Assembly (NCBI RefSeq): GCF_021044795.1 | Contig: NZ_JAJNOP010000003.1 | Length of the DNA stretch: 64,000 nucleotides | From: Acidaminococcus hominis | GTDB taxonomy: Bacteria; Bacillota; Negativicutes; Acidaminococcales; Acidaminococcaceae | Strand: one strand, 5' to 3' | Part shown: positions 24,620-31,677 of the stretch, piece by piece | Numbering within the stretch: position 1 is the stretch's first letter | Layout of the letters: every line of letters begins with the position of its first letter | Notes under the pieces: model-generated | What the model saw: only the letters and a program-made list of their open reading frames with translations | The model's database searches: none | Told to the model about the DNA's origin: nothing | Program-made: the position numbers and the translations under genes

Positions 24620-26105
24620 GGAGTTTCCCCTTTTGTACAAAGTCTCTTACTACTTCCCCATCATCGAAATGGATGGTGCGGTCCTTCAAAATCTGGTAAT
24701 TCTCATGGCCTTTGCCGGCAATGAGCACCACGTCGCCTTTTTGGGCGTGGCCTACGGCAAATTCAATGGCGTCCTTCCGGTCGGTAATCTTGTGGATTTC
24801 CTTGCCGGGGGCAGCGCCCTGCATACCGGCTTCAATATCCCGGATAATAGCTTCCGGATCCTCGCTCCGGGGATTGTCGGTGGTAACCACAATCTGGTCG
24901 GCCAAATCCAAGGCCAATTTGCCCATAATAGGGCGCTTTTTGGCATCCCGGTCCCCACCGCAGCCAAAGACCACCCACAGCTTGCCCTGGGTAATCTGGC
25001 GGGCGGTATGGAGCACGTTTTCCAGGCCGTCCGGGGTATGGGCATAGTCCACCACCACGGTAGCGTCCTGGCCGGCGTCAATGAGCTGGAAGCGGCCAGG
25101 CACCCCGCCGAACTGGTCCAGGCCCTGAATGACTTCTTCCCGGCTGAGACCTTCGGCCAGGGCGGCGCAAACCGCCGCCATTACATTATATACGTTAAAT
25201 TCCCCGGTAATATGGAGCTGCAGGTCCATTTCCCCAGCAGGGGTCTGGAGGTTCAGTTCCATATGACGGGCACCTACGTGGAAGGACAGGGGATATACAG
25301 CGTTCTCCGGGCCCTTGCCGTAGGTCAGGATTTTGGTTTTCACCCGGTTCATAATCAGCGGGGAGCTGGGGTCATCGCTATTGAAGATGGCCGTTTTGCC
25401 AGGTTTCTTCCCCAGGTGCAGCCGGGTAAACAAGAGGGCCTTGGCCTCCCGGTAGTTTTCCATGGTCTTATGGAAATCCAGGTGGTCCTGGGTAATATTG
25501 GTGAGCACCGCCGTATCGTATTCGATGCCGGCCACCCGATTAAGGGCCAGAGCGTGGGAAGACACTTCCATCACCACGTAGTCGCAGCCGGCCTGCTCCA
25601 TGCGGTACAGGGTCCGCTGCAAATCCACCACATCGGGGGTGGTATTATGGCTGACTTCACTTTCCTCGCCGATCATAATGGAGATGGTGCCAATCAGGCC
25701 CACCTTATGACCGCAGCGGGTCAGCAGATTGCGCAGAATCGTCGTGGTGGTGGTCTTGCCGTTGGTGCCGGTTACCCCGATGACCCGCATTTTCTCTGCG
25801 GGATAATCGTAGAACCAGGGGGCCAGGGCCGTCATGGCGGCCGTGGTATCCTTTACCCGGATCAGCACCACGCCGGGCACAGTGGGCACGTCCTCCTCCA
25901 CCAAAATGGCAGCAGCCCCTTGGGCCGCAGCCTTGCCAATGTAGGCGTGGCCATTGGTATGCACGCCTTTTAAACAGATGAACAGGCCGCCAGGACCTGC
26001 CGTACGGGAATCAATGGTCAAATCCGTGATTACCTGATTTTCTACTGTTCCTGTCACCACTGCCTGGGGCAGCTGCTGCAGCACGGCTGCCAGCTTTTTT
26101 TCCAT
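24612..26105 (-). CDS. murE: UDP-MurNAc-tripeptide synthetase, meso-diaminopimelate type
   Basis: A 497-residue Mur ligase. GVTGTNGKTTTTTILRNLLT is the ATP-binding motif, YAHTPDGLENVL the third-domain motif. The specificity block is VTTDNPRSEDPEAIIRDIEA: DNPR is the signature for meso-diaminopimelate (lysine enzymes have a different loop), so the peptidoglycan should be mDAP-type. Start at 26105 follows GGAGGAATTGAAC. A terminator-like hairpin lies directly upstream, between this gene and ftsL. Confidence 0.96.
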   Translation of the reverse strand: MEKKLAAVLQQLPQAVVTGTVENQVITDLTIDSRTAGPGGLFICLKGVHTNGHAYIGKAAAQGAAAILVEEDVPTVPGVVLIRVKDTTAAMTALAPWFYDYPAEKMRVIGVTGTNGKTTTTTILRNLLTRCGHKVGLIGTISIMIGEESEVSHNTTPDVVDLQRTLYRMEQAGCDYVVMEVSSHALALNRVAGIEYDTAVLTNITQDHLDFHKTMENYREAKALLFTRLHLGKKPGKTAIFNSDDPSSPLIMNRVKTKILTYGKGPENAVYPLSFHVGARHMELNLQTPAGEMDLQLHITGEFNVYNVMAAVCAALAEGLSREEVIQGLDQFGGVPGRFQLIDAGQDATVVVDYAHTPDGLENVLHTARQITQGKLWVVFGCGGDRDAKKRPIMGKLALDLADQIVVTTDNPRSEDPEAIIRDIEAGMQGAAPGKEIHKITDRKDAIEFAVGHAQKGDVVLIAGKGHENYQILKDRTIHFDDGEVVRDFVQKGKLHD

Positions 26106-26120
26106 GTTCAATTCCTCCAA

Positions 26121-26150
26121 TTATAAGAAAAGCAGCCTTTCCGGCTGCTT
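26121..26150 (-). terminator. Terminator-like hairpin between ftsL and murE
   Basis: On the minus strand AGCAGCC-GGAAA-GGCTGCT is a 7-bp stem followed by TTTTCTTATAA. It stands where ftsI normally occurs, about 50 bp after the ftsL stop and 16 bp before the murE start. It should end or attenuate the mraZ-rsmH-ftsL transcript, which implies another promoter for murE onwards; none was clear to me. Confidence 0.65.
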
Positions 26151-26199
26151 CTGTGTAATGTACCGCAGCAAGGGGGAGTCCGGTACTCCGCCTGCCGTG

Positions 26200-26625
26200 T
26201 TATTTTTTCCCGGGCGCGTTATCAGTTCCATCCACCCGCACGTAAATATTGCTTCGGGCTGTGCTCATCCCCAGCTCTTTGCTGGCGATGCTGGTAATCC
26301 GTTCCGGACTTTTCAGCCGCTCCACATCAATTTTCAGGGTTTCGTTCTCGTCCAGGCATTCCGCCTCAACTTTTTTCAGCTGGACCAGCTCATTGCTTTT
26401 CACAATGTACTGCTGGCTCAGCACCACGTTCCCGAAGTAACATAATACACCCAACAAGAACAAAAACACAACCTGGCGACGCAAAATCTTCGTCTCCCTT
26501 TGTTTATTTTTTTCCGAAGGTTCTTCTTCGGTAGTTTCCGGCTCTTCCTGTACAGCGGAAGATCCGTAATTATAGCTGATATCTTTAGACCATAGTTCAT
26601 GGCGCGAATTCTTCCGAGTATACAT
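26200..26625 (-). CDS. ftsL: Cell division protein FtsL
   Basis: A 141-residue single-pass protein. A Glu/Lys-rich cytoplasmic part (~1-48) precedes the membrane helix (VVFLFLLGVLCYFGNVVLS, ~52-70). The outside part has a heptad coiled coil (SNELVQLKKVEAECLDENET) and the FtsL-like ending RITSIASKELGMS. FtsL with FtsQ and FtsB activates septal synthesis. Start at 26625 follows GAGGAGAGAAGCG; upstream rsmH ends 16 bp before. Assigned by position and topology, since FtsL sequences are poorly conserved. Confidence 0.85.
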   Translation of the reverse strand: MYTRKNSRHELWSKDISYNYGSSAVQEEPETTEEEPSEKNKQRETKILRRQVVFLFLLGVLCYFGNVVLSQQYIVKSNELVQLKKVEAECLDENETLKIDVERLKSPERITSIASKELGMSTARSNIYVRVDGTDNAPGKK

Positions 26626-26641
26626 CGCTTCTCTCCTCAAG

Positions 26642-27571
26642 TCAAATCTTAATGGCGCCTCTTAGCCGGGCGCTTCTGGCCCGGGGGTTATCGGCCAGTT
26701 CTGCTTCCGAGGGGGTAAAGTCTTTCAGTTTCTTGAGTTCCGGCTTATGGCCGCAGACGCACACCGGCAGTTCCGGCGGGCAGATGCAGCCCTTGGCCAT
26801 GCGCTTGAAAGCCTGCTTGATGATCCGGTCTTCCAGGGAATGGAAGGTAATAACCCCAATCCGTCCCCCGCTTTTCAGATGGGCCACGGCTGTTTCCATG
26901 GTTTTGTCCAGGATTTTCAGTTCATCGTTGACCTCAATCCGAATGGCCTGGAAGGTCCGTTTGGCAGGGTGGGGTCCATCCTGCCGGGCGCCCTTGGGAA
27001 TGGCTGCCTTGATCACATGCACCAGGTCAAAGGTGGTCGCAAGCGGCTTTTCTTTCCGGGCAGCCACAATAAACTGGGCAATCCGGCGGCTCCAGCGTTC
27101 TTCCCCGTACTTGTAGATCAGCTCTGCCAGGGCTTCTTCTGAATAGGTATTGACCACCTTGGCAGCGGTCAGGGACCGTTCCTGGTCCATGCGCATATCC
27201 AAGGGCCCGTCATGCATATAGGAAAAGCCCCGCTCCGGCGTATCCAGCTGATAGGAGGATACCCCCAGGTCAAAAAAAATACCGTCCACGGCGGCAAGTC
27301 CCAGTTGGTCCAGAATGTCTCCCAGATTCCGAAAATTGTTGTGCACAATCCGGACCTGGCAGGGTGCTCCCTTGAGCTTTTCAGTGGCGGCGGCAATGGC
27401 GTCCTCGTCCTGGTCGATGCCAATCAGCAGCCCTTCCGGAGCCAGCTTTTGGGCAATCCGGCTGGAATGGCCAGCCCCGCCCAGGGTGCAGTCCACATAA
27501 ATCCCCTGGGGGTCGGTAACCAGCCAGGAGACACTTTCTTCTAACAACACACTTTTATGTACAAATTCCAT
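26642..27571 (-). CDS. rsmH: 16S rRNA (cytosine1402-N4)-methyltransferase RsmH
   Basis: A 309-residue SAM-dependent methyltransferase (formerly MraW) that methylates C1402 in the ribosomal P site. The SAM-binding DCTLGGAGHSSRIAQ motif is at ~29, with FFDLGVSSYQLD and the C-terminal HSLEDRIIKQAFKRMAKGCI. The C-terminal region carries PPELPVCVCGHKPELK with Cys residues. The start at 27571 was chosen over an earlier in-frame codon because it aligns with the family (MEFVHKSVLLEE). It starts 13 bp after mraZ. Confidence 0.97.
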   Translation of the reverse strand: MEFVHKSVLLEESVSWLVTDPQGIYVDCTLGGAGHSSRIAQKLAPEGLLIGIDQDEDAIAAATEKLKGAPCQVRIVHNNFRNLGDILDQLGLAAVDGIFFDLGVSSYQLDTPERGFSYMHDGPLDMRMDQERSLTAAKVVNTYSEEALAELIYKYGEERWSRRIAQFIVAARKEKPLATTFDLVHVIKAAIPKGARQDGPHPAKRTFQAIRIEVNDELKILDKTMETAVAHLKSGGRIGVITFHSLEDRIIKQAFKRMAKGCICPPELPVCVCGHKPELKKLKDFTPSEAELADNPRARSARLRGAIKI

Positions 27572-27584
27572 ATTCAGTCCCCGT

Positions 27585-28016
27585 TTACAATGATTCAAAA
27601 TCCAGTTCTTCTACCAATTGCGCTACATCATCTTCTACAGCACTGGTGTAAGCGGCGTACCGCTCAGCATCCCATATTTCGGCCTTGCTCCCCACCCCTA
27701 CAATCAGGACCCGGTCCTGGATTTTGGCATAGGTACGCAGGTTGGACGGCAGGAGGATTCTCCCCTGCTTGTCCGGCTCCACTTCTGCGGCGCCGCCGAA
27801 AATAAAACGGGAAACGTCTCTTTCCTTATGTTTGGGCATCATTTTTTGGGAAAAGCTAACTTGCAGTTTTTCCCAGGCTGCCATGGGATACACATCCAAA
27901 CACCCATCCACGCCTTTGGTAACTACAAACGGTGTGCCCAAGGTTTCACGAAGCTTTGCAGGCATGAACAGACGGCCTTTGGCATCAATGGTATGTTCGA
28001 ACTCTCCCATCAGCAT
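27585..28016 (-). CDS. mraZ: Transcriptional regulator MraZ
   Basis: A 143-residue protein with two AbrB-like halves: GEFEHTIDAKGRLFMPAKLR (4-23) and VEPDKQGRILLPSNLRTYAK (~77-96), both with the D-x-K/Q-GR-x-x-x-P motif. MraZ binds its own promoter and controls the division cluster. It is the first gene of the cluster and has three MraZ-type boxes just upstream. Confidence 0.97.
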   Translation of the reverse strand: MLMGEFEHTIDAKGRLFMPAKLRETLGTPFVVTKGVDGCLDVYPMAAWEKLQVSFSQKMMPKHKERDVSRFIFGGAAEVEPDKQGRILLPSNLRTYAKIQDRVLIVGVGSKAEIWDAERYAAYTSAVEDDVAQLVEELDFESL

Positions 28017-28034
28017 ATCTGTTCACCCCCTTCG

Positions 28035-28087
28035 CTCCACTTTTCACCATTTTTCACCATTATAAAACCTTTTCGGCAAAAAATCAA
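28035..28087 (-). promoter_or_regulatory. mraZ promoter with three MraZ boxes
   Basis: Minus strand: TTGATT (28082-28087) and TATAAT (28059-28064), 17 bp apart. Three direct repeats with a 10-bp period follow at once: ATGGTG (28055-28060), ATGGTG (28045-28050) and GTGGAG (28035-28040), each followed by AAAA or CGAA. This is the known MraZ box arrangement; the first box overlaps the -10, consistent with repression. Confidence 0.85.
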
Positions 28088-28238
28088 CGAATTCACGCCG
28101 AATCGTGACAATTTAACTGAAGTTTCGGTGTTCTCGCCATTTATGGCCGAAAATATGCATAAAATTATTTTTACTCACTTATTTTCTTTGTTTTAAACGT
28201 TCTATAAACAATAGCTAGTACATTACAAGGGTATTTGG

Positions 28239-28277
28239 GCTGTACCGTTTTCGAACTGTTATCAGTTTCAGTACAGC
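28239..28277. repeat. Nested inverted repeats in the mraZ - DUF1858 gap
   Basis: Outer arms GCTGTAC (28239-28245) and GTACAGC (28271-28277) enclose a second hairpin AACTG-TTAT-CAGTT (28254-28267). It lies in a ~280-bp gene-free stretch (28088-28363) upstream of mraZ. No T run follows on either strand, so it is not a typical terminator. A protein-binding site or structured RNA is possible. Confidence 0.4.
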
Positions 28278-28300
28278 TCTATTCCCCCCAAAACGCAAAA

Positions 28301-28341
28301 AAATCCCTTTACCGAAAGAACTTCTCTCGGTAAAGGGATTT
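28301..28341 (-). terminator. Intrinsic terminator after the DUF1858 gene
   Basis: AAATCCCTTTACCGA and TCGGTAAAGGGATTT form a 15-bp stem; on the minus strand it is followed by TTTTTTTGCG. It ends the transcript of the gene at 28364-28582. Confidence 0.9.
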
Positions 28342-28363
28342 ACGCAGCCAGTCTAGCCAGCTC

Positions 28364-28582
28364 TTAGTTTTCTCCGCCTTCCACAGCGGCAATGCAGTCG
28401 TTGATGTCTGCAATCAGGGCTTCTACATCAATGCCATGGGCGGAGGCGCCTTGGCCGATGGTTTCGAAGTTGGCAGCCATGCAGCCGATGCAGCCCAAAC
28501 CATATTGCATGAAAATGTCAATAATTTCGGGGTGCAACTGCACCGTTTCTATAATGCTGGAATCTGCAGTAACTTTTTCCAT
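28364..28582 (-). CDS. DUF1858 domain protein (hybrid-cluster-protein-associated redox disulfide domain)
   Basis: A 72-residue protein. TVQLHPEIIDIFMQYGLGC followed by IGCMAANFETIGQGASAHGI is the DUF1858/TIGR03980 domain with the C-x-x-C pair (GCIGC, ~31-35), thought to act as a redox-active disulfide module. Ends in a short acidic tail. Start at 28582 follows GAGGATTCCC. It is a single gene with its own extended -10 promoter and terminator. Confidence 0.9.
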   Translation of the reverse strand: MEKVTADSSIIETVQLHPEIIDIFMQYGLGCIGCMAANFETIGQGASAHGIDVEALIADINDCIAAVEGGEN

Positions 28583-28617
28583 GGGAATCCTCCTCAAGAA
28601 TCTATTTATCTAACCCT

Positions 28618-28626
28618 ATTATACCA
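28618..28626 (-). promoter_or_regulatory. Extended -10 promoter of the DUF1858 gene
   Basis: Minus strand TGGTATAAT (28618-28626) is an extended -10 (TGnTATAAT), about 36 bp before the ATG. No good -35 lies at 17 bp; TTGACA occurs only 8 bp upstream of the hexamer, so it cannot act with it. Confidence 0.5.
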
Positions 28627-28677
28627 TAATTTGTCAATAAGGCCGCCCGTGGGAAGCGTTCCCAGGAAGGGGCCGGC

Positions 28678-29250
28678 TTATTTGCCGGTACGGCCCCGTT
28701 GGGTCAACGGTACGCCGGCCTTGCACAGGGGGCAGTCCTCAGGTTTGAAAGCTTCCACTTCCAATTGCAGCAGGGGTTCCGTGCGCACGCCAAAGTCCAC
28801 CTTGCCGCCGCTCCGGTCTACCAACAGGCCCACGCCTACCGGCACGCCGCCTTCGCCCTTGACCACGTCCAGTACTTCCTTGACGCTGCCGCCGGTGGTT
28901 ACGATATCTTCCACAATCAGCACCCGGGTGCCCGGTTCAATGTGGAAGCCCCGTTTGAAGGTCATTTTCCCGTTGACCCGTTCCGTAAAGAAGAACTGGG
29001 TGCCCAGGTTCTTGGCCACTTCATAGGCCAGGAGAATACCGCCGGTCATGGGGCCTACCACCAGTTCCACATTATCGTTGATAAAGCGGCTGGCCAGTTC
29101 CTTGCACAGGGCTTCGGTATACCGGGGCTGCCGCAGTACGTTAAATTTTTCCACGTACATGGGGCTGTGCAGGCCGCTGGTCAAAAGGAAATGGCCGTGC
29201 ATGACAGCCTGGGTTTCTTCGAGCATACGCAGTACATTCTTATCGTTCAT
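28678..29250 (-). CDS. pyrE: Orotate phosphoribosyltransferase
   Basis: A 190-residue type I phosphoribosyltransferase converting orotate and PRPP to OMP. The PRPP-binding loop is VLIVEDIVTTGGSVKEVLD (~109-127), preceded by the flexible catalytic loop with Lys-Arg (FKRGF). The C-terminal extension PEDCPLCKAGVPLTQRG is typical of a Firmicute subgroup. Its ATG overlaps the pyrF stop (ATGA). It is the last gene of the pyr operon; only a weak hairpin follows. Confidence 0.95.
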   Translation of the reverse strand: MNDKNVLRMLEETQAVMHGHFLLTSGLHSPMYVEKFNVLRQPRYTEALCKELASRFINDNVELVVGPMTGGILLAYEVAKNLGTQFFFTERVNGKMTFKRGFHIEPGTRVLIVEDIVTTGGSVKEVLDVVKGEGGVPVGVGLLVDRSGGKVDFGVRTEPLLQLEVEAFKPEDCPLCKAGVPLTQRGRTGK

Positions 29251-29969
29251 ATTGCCGCCTCTTTCATTTCTTCCAAGATTTTTGCTGCCGCTGCCTTTTT
29301 ATCCGCAGCCTGGGTAATGGGCCGGCCCACCACCAAATGGGTGGAACCGTTTTCCAGGGCTGCCTTAGGAGTGGCAATCCGGCTTTGGTCGTTCTTTGCG
29401 GACCAGGCCGGCCGAACGCCCGGGGTTACAATGAGAAAATCCTTGCCGCAGGCCTTGCGGATTTCCCCAGCTTCCCGGGGAGAAGCCACTACCCCATCCA
29501 GGCCGCTTTCCTTGGCCAGCTGGGCCAGGCTCAGCACCTGCTGGGCAATGGGCTGGGCATAATGGAGCTGCTCCCACTGGGCGTCATCCATGCTGGTAAG
29601 CACGGTAACGGCAATGAGTTTGGGAGCGGGTCTATGCAAGGCCGCCGCAGCAATCCGCACCGCCTTGGCACCCTCTGCCATCATTTTGGCGCCGCCCACT
29701 GCGTGGACGTTCAAGATGTCCACTCCCAGCCGGGTAAGTACCGCCAAGGAATGGGCCACCGTATTGGGAATATCCTGGAGCTTCAGGTCCAGGAACACCT
29801 TTTTGTTCTTTTCTTTGAGATAGGTAATGATTTCCGGGCCGGCTGCATAAAACAGCTCCATACCCACTTTATAAAAGCTCAGGGAATCCCCCAGTTCCTC
29901 CACAAAGGCCTTGGCCTCAGCAAAGGACGGGAAATCCAAAGCTGTAATCAAGCGATCTTTAGGGTCCAT
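29247..29969 (-). CDS. pyrF: Orotidine 5'-phosphate decarboxylase
   Basis: A 240-residue TIM-barrel enzyme that decarboxylates OMP to UMP. ALDFPSFAEAKAFVEEL is the first strand motif, and KKVFLDLKLQDIPNTVAHSL (~53-72) is the catalytic D-x-K-x-x-D signature with Lys and two Asp. VTPGVRPAW matches the phosphate loop. Its ATG overlaps the pyrD stop (TAATG). Confidence 0.96.
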   Translation of the reverse strand: MDPKDRLITALDFPSFAEAKAFVEELGDSLSFYKVGMELFYAAGPEIITYLKEKNKKVFLDLKLQDIPNTVAHSLAVLTRLGVDILNVHAVGGAKMMAEGAKAVRIAAAALHRPAPKLIAVTVLTSMDDAQWEQLHYAQPIAQQVLSLAQLAKESGLDGVVASPREAGEIRKACGKDFLIVTPGVRPAWSAKNDQSRIATPKAALENGSTHLVVGRPITQAADKKAAAAKILEEMKEAAI

Positions 29970-30913
29970 TAGGCTTCTCCTCTGCCGGGCAGGGCACGTC
30001 CCCTCAGTTCTTCCAGGGAAGAAAGCTGCTGGGCTTCCAAATAGCCCTGAATCCCCTCACTGATGTGCTGGGCCAGGCCCGGATCCGTAAAGTTGGACGT
30101 ACCAACAGCTACCGCAGTGGCGCCGGCCAGGATAAATTCTATTGCATCCTGCCAGCAGGTAATGCCGCCCATGCCGATAAGAGGCACCTTAACAGCCTGG
30201 GCCACCTGGTACACCATCCGCACGGCCACCGGCCGCACCGCCGGGCCCGAGAGCCCGCCCATAATATTGCCCAAAACGGGTTTTTGGGTGGTAATGTCGA
30301 TTTTCATTCCTACCAAAGTATTAATGAGAGAAATGGCATCGGTACCGGCAGCTTCCACCGCCCGGGCAATTTCCGTAATATCTGTTACATTGGGGGACAG
30401 TTTGGTGATTACCACCTTGCTGGTCCGGGCCTTGGCGGCTTTCACCACCTGGGCCGCAGCCCCGCAGTCCGTACCAAAGGCCAGACCGCCTTGGGCCACG
30501 TTGGGGCAGGACACGTTCAGTTCGATGGCATCTACCCCTTCCACGTCCAGCATGGCCGCCAGCTCCCCGTATTCTTCTGGGGTATTGCCGTCAATGTTGA
30601 CGATGATGGGGCTTTTCGTCACCTGCCGCAGGTGGGGCAGGGTTTCCTTCAGGAACACTTCCACGCCGGGGTTTTCCAGGCCTACGCAGTTCAGGATACC
30701 CGAAGGGGTTTCCACAATACGCTGGCCCTTGTTCCCCGCCCGGGGTTCCAGGGTGGTGCCTTTTACGGTAATGGCCCCCACCTGGTCAAGGTCCAGGAAA
30801 TCCGTAAATTCCAGGCCAAAGCCAAAGGTGCCGGAAGCCGTGGTCACCGGGGTTTTCATAGTCATGCCGGCGATTTTCACCGTCATTCTGGGATCCTCAC
30901 AGGGTTTTACCAT
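29969..30913 (-). CDS. pyrD: Dihydroorotate dehydrogenase B, catalytic subunit
   Basis: A 314-residue FMN TIM-barrel of the class 1B, NAD+-linked type. IELNVSCPNVAQGGLAFGTD contains the active-site Cys characteristic of class 1, and LIGMGGITCWQDAIEFILAG the FMN phosphate site. It works with the PyrK electron-transfer subunit encoded just upstream. Start at 30913 follows GGAGGTGACAG and overlaps pyrK by 7 bp; the family usually begins nearer 30886, a possible alternative. Confidence 0.95.
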   Translation of the reverse strand: MVKPCEDPRMTVKIAGMTMKTPVTTASGTFGFGLEFTDFLDLDQVGAITVKGTTLEPRAGNKGQRIVETPSGILNCVGLENPGVEVFLKETLPHLRQVTKSPIIVNIDGNTPEEYGELAAMLDVEGVDAIELNVSCPNVAQGGLAFGTDCGAAAQVVKAAKARTSKVVITKLSPNVTDITEIARAVEAAGTDAISLINTLVGMKIDITTQKPVLGNIMGGLSGPAVRPVAVRMVYQVAQAVKVPLIGMGGITCWQDAIEFILAGATAVAVGTSNFTDPGLAQHISEGIQGYLEAQQLSSLEELRGRALPGRGEA

Positions 30914-31674
30914 TCTGTCACCTCCCCGCTCCAAAATACCGGGCCGTCCTTGCAGACCTTTACCCGTTTGCCGATGCCGCTGCAGGTGCAGGACAGGCAG
31001 GCGCCCAAGCCGCAGCCCATGTATTTTTCCAGGGAAATCTGGCAGGGTACGCCGGCCTTGTCCACTTCGGCCACCACTGCCCGCATCATTTTGGAGGGGC
31101 CGCAGACGTACACACAGTCATACAGACCCTTGGCCAGCAGCTGGGGCAGCACAGCGTTTACCGTACCCATGACGCCGCAGGAGCCGTCATCGGTGGTTTC
31201 GTACTGGAGGCCCGTCTTGTCCTTGAACAGGTCCACCCAGAACAGTTCCGCCTTGGTCCGGCCGCCAATGAGCACGTCGGGCTTGGCGCCCTTGTACTCG
31301 GCTGCCAGAAAATGCAGGGGAGCAAGACCCATGCCGCCGCCGACTAATAGCGGCCGCTTGGCCTCCATAGCAAAGCCGTGGCCCAGGGGCCCCAAAAGAT
31401 CCACGGGGCTGCCCACGGCCAGTTTGTCCATCAGTTCCGTGGTCTCCCCTACAATCCGGTACATCAATTGCAGGGTTCCCCGGTCCCGGTCCACCCCGGC
31501 CACCCCAAAGGGGCGGCGCAGCAGGGGAACGGAAAGGTGGTTCAGTTTGAGGGTTACAAATTGTCCCGGCTGTGCCGTTTTGGCAATTTCCGGTGCCTTG
31601 ATTTCCATCAGGCGTATATCCTGGGACAGCTGTTTCTTGAACAGCAGGGTCCCTTCAACCTTATATGCAGTCAT
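30907..31674 (-). CDS. pyrK: Dihydroorotate dehydrogenase B, electron transfer subunit
   Basis: A 255-residue FAD and [2Fe-2S] protein that passes electrons from PyrD to NAD+. LLRRPFGVAGVDRDRG is the FAD-binding R-x-P-F motif, VGGGMGLAPLHFL the NAD-binding loop, and the C-terminal MGCGLGACLSCTCSGIG...VCKDGPVF provides the four Cys ligands. Its presence identifies the class 1B enzyme. Between carB and pyrD. Confidence 0.95.
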   Translation of the reverse strand: MTAYKVEGTLLFKKQLSQDIRLMEIKAPEIAKTAQPGQFVTLKLNHLSVPLLRRPFGVAGVDRDRGTLQLMYRIVGETTELMDKLAVGSPVDLLGPLGHGFAMEAKRPLLVGGGMGLAPLHFLAAEYKGAKPDVLIGGRTKAELFWVDLFKDKTGLQYETTDDGSCGVMGTVNAVLPQLLAKGLYDCVYVCGPSKMMRAVVAEVDKAGVPCQISLEKYMGCGLGACLSCTCSGIGKRVKVCKDGPVFWSGEVTEW

Positions 31675-31677
31675 ACC

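Noticed and set aside
28621..28677. Terminator after pyrE
   Set aside because: TGGGAA-CGC-TTCCCA is a short stem without a proper U tract on the minus strand; not strong enough to call.
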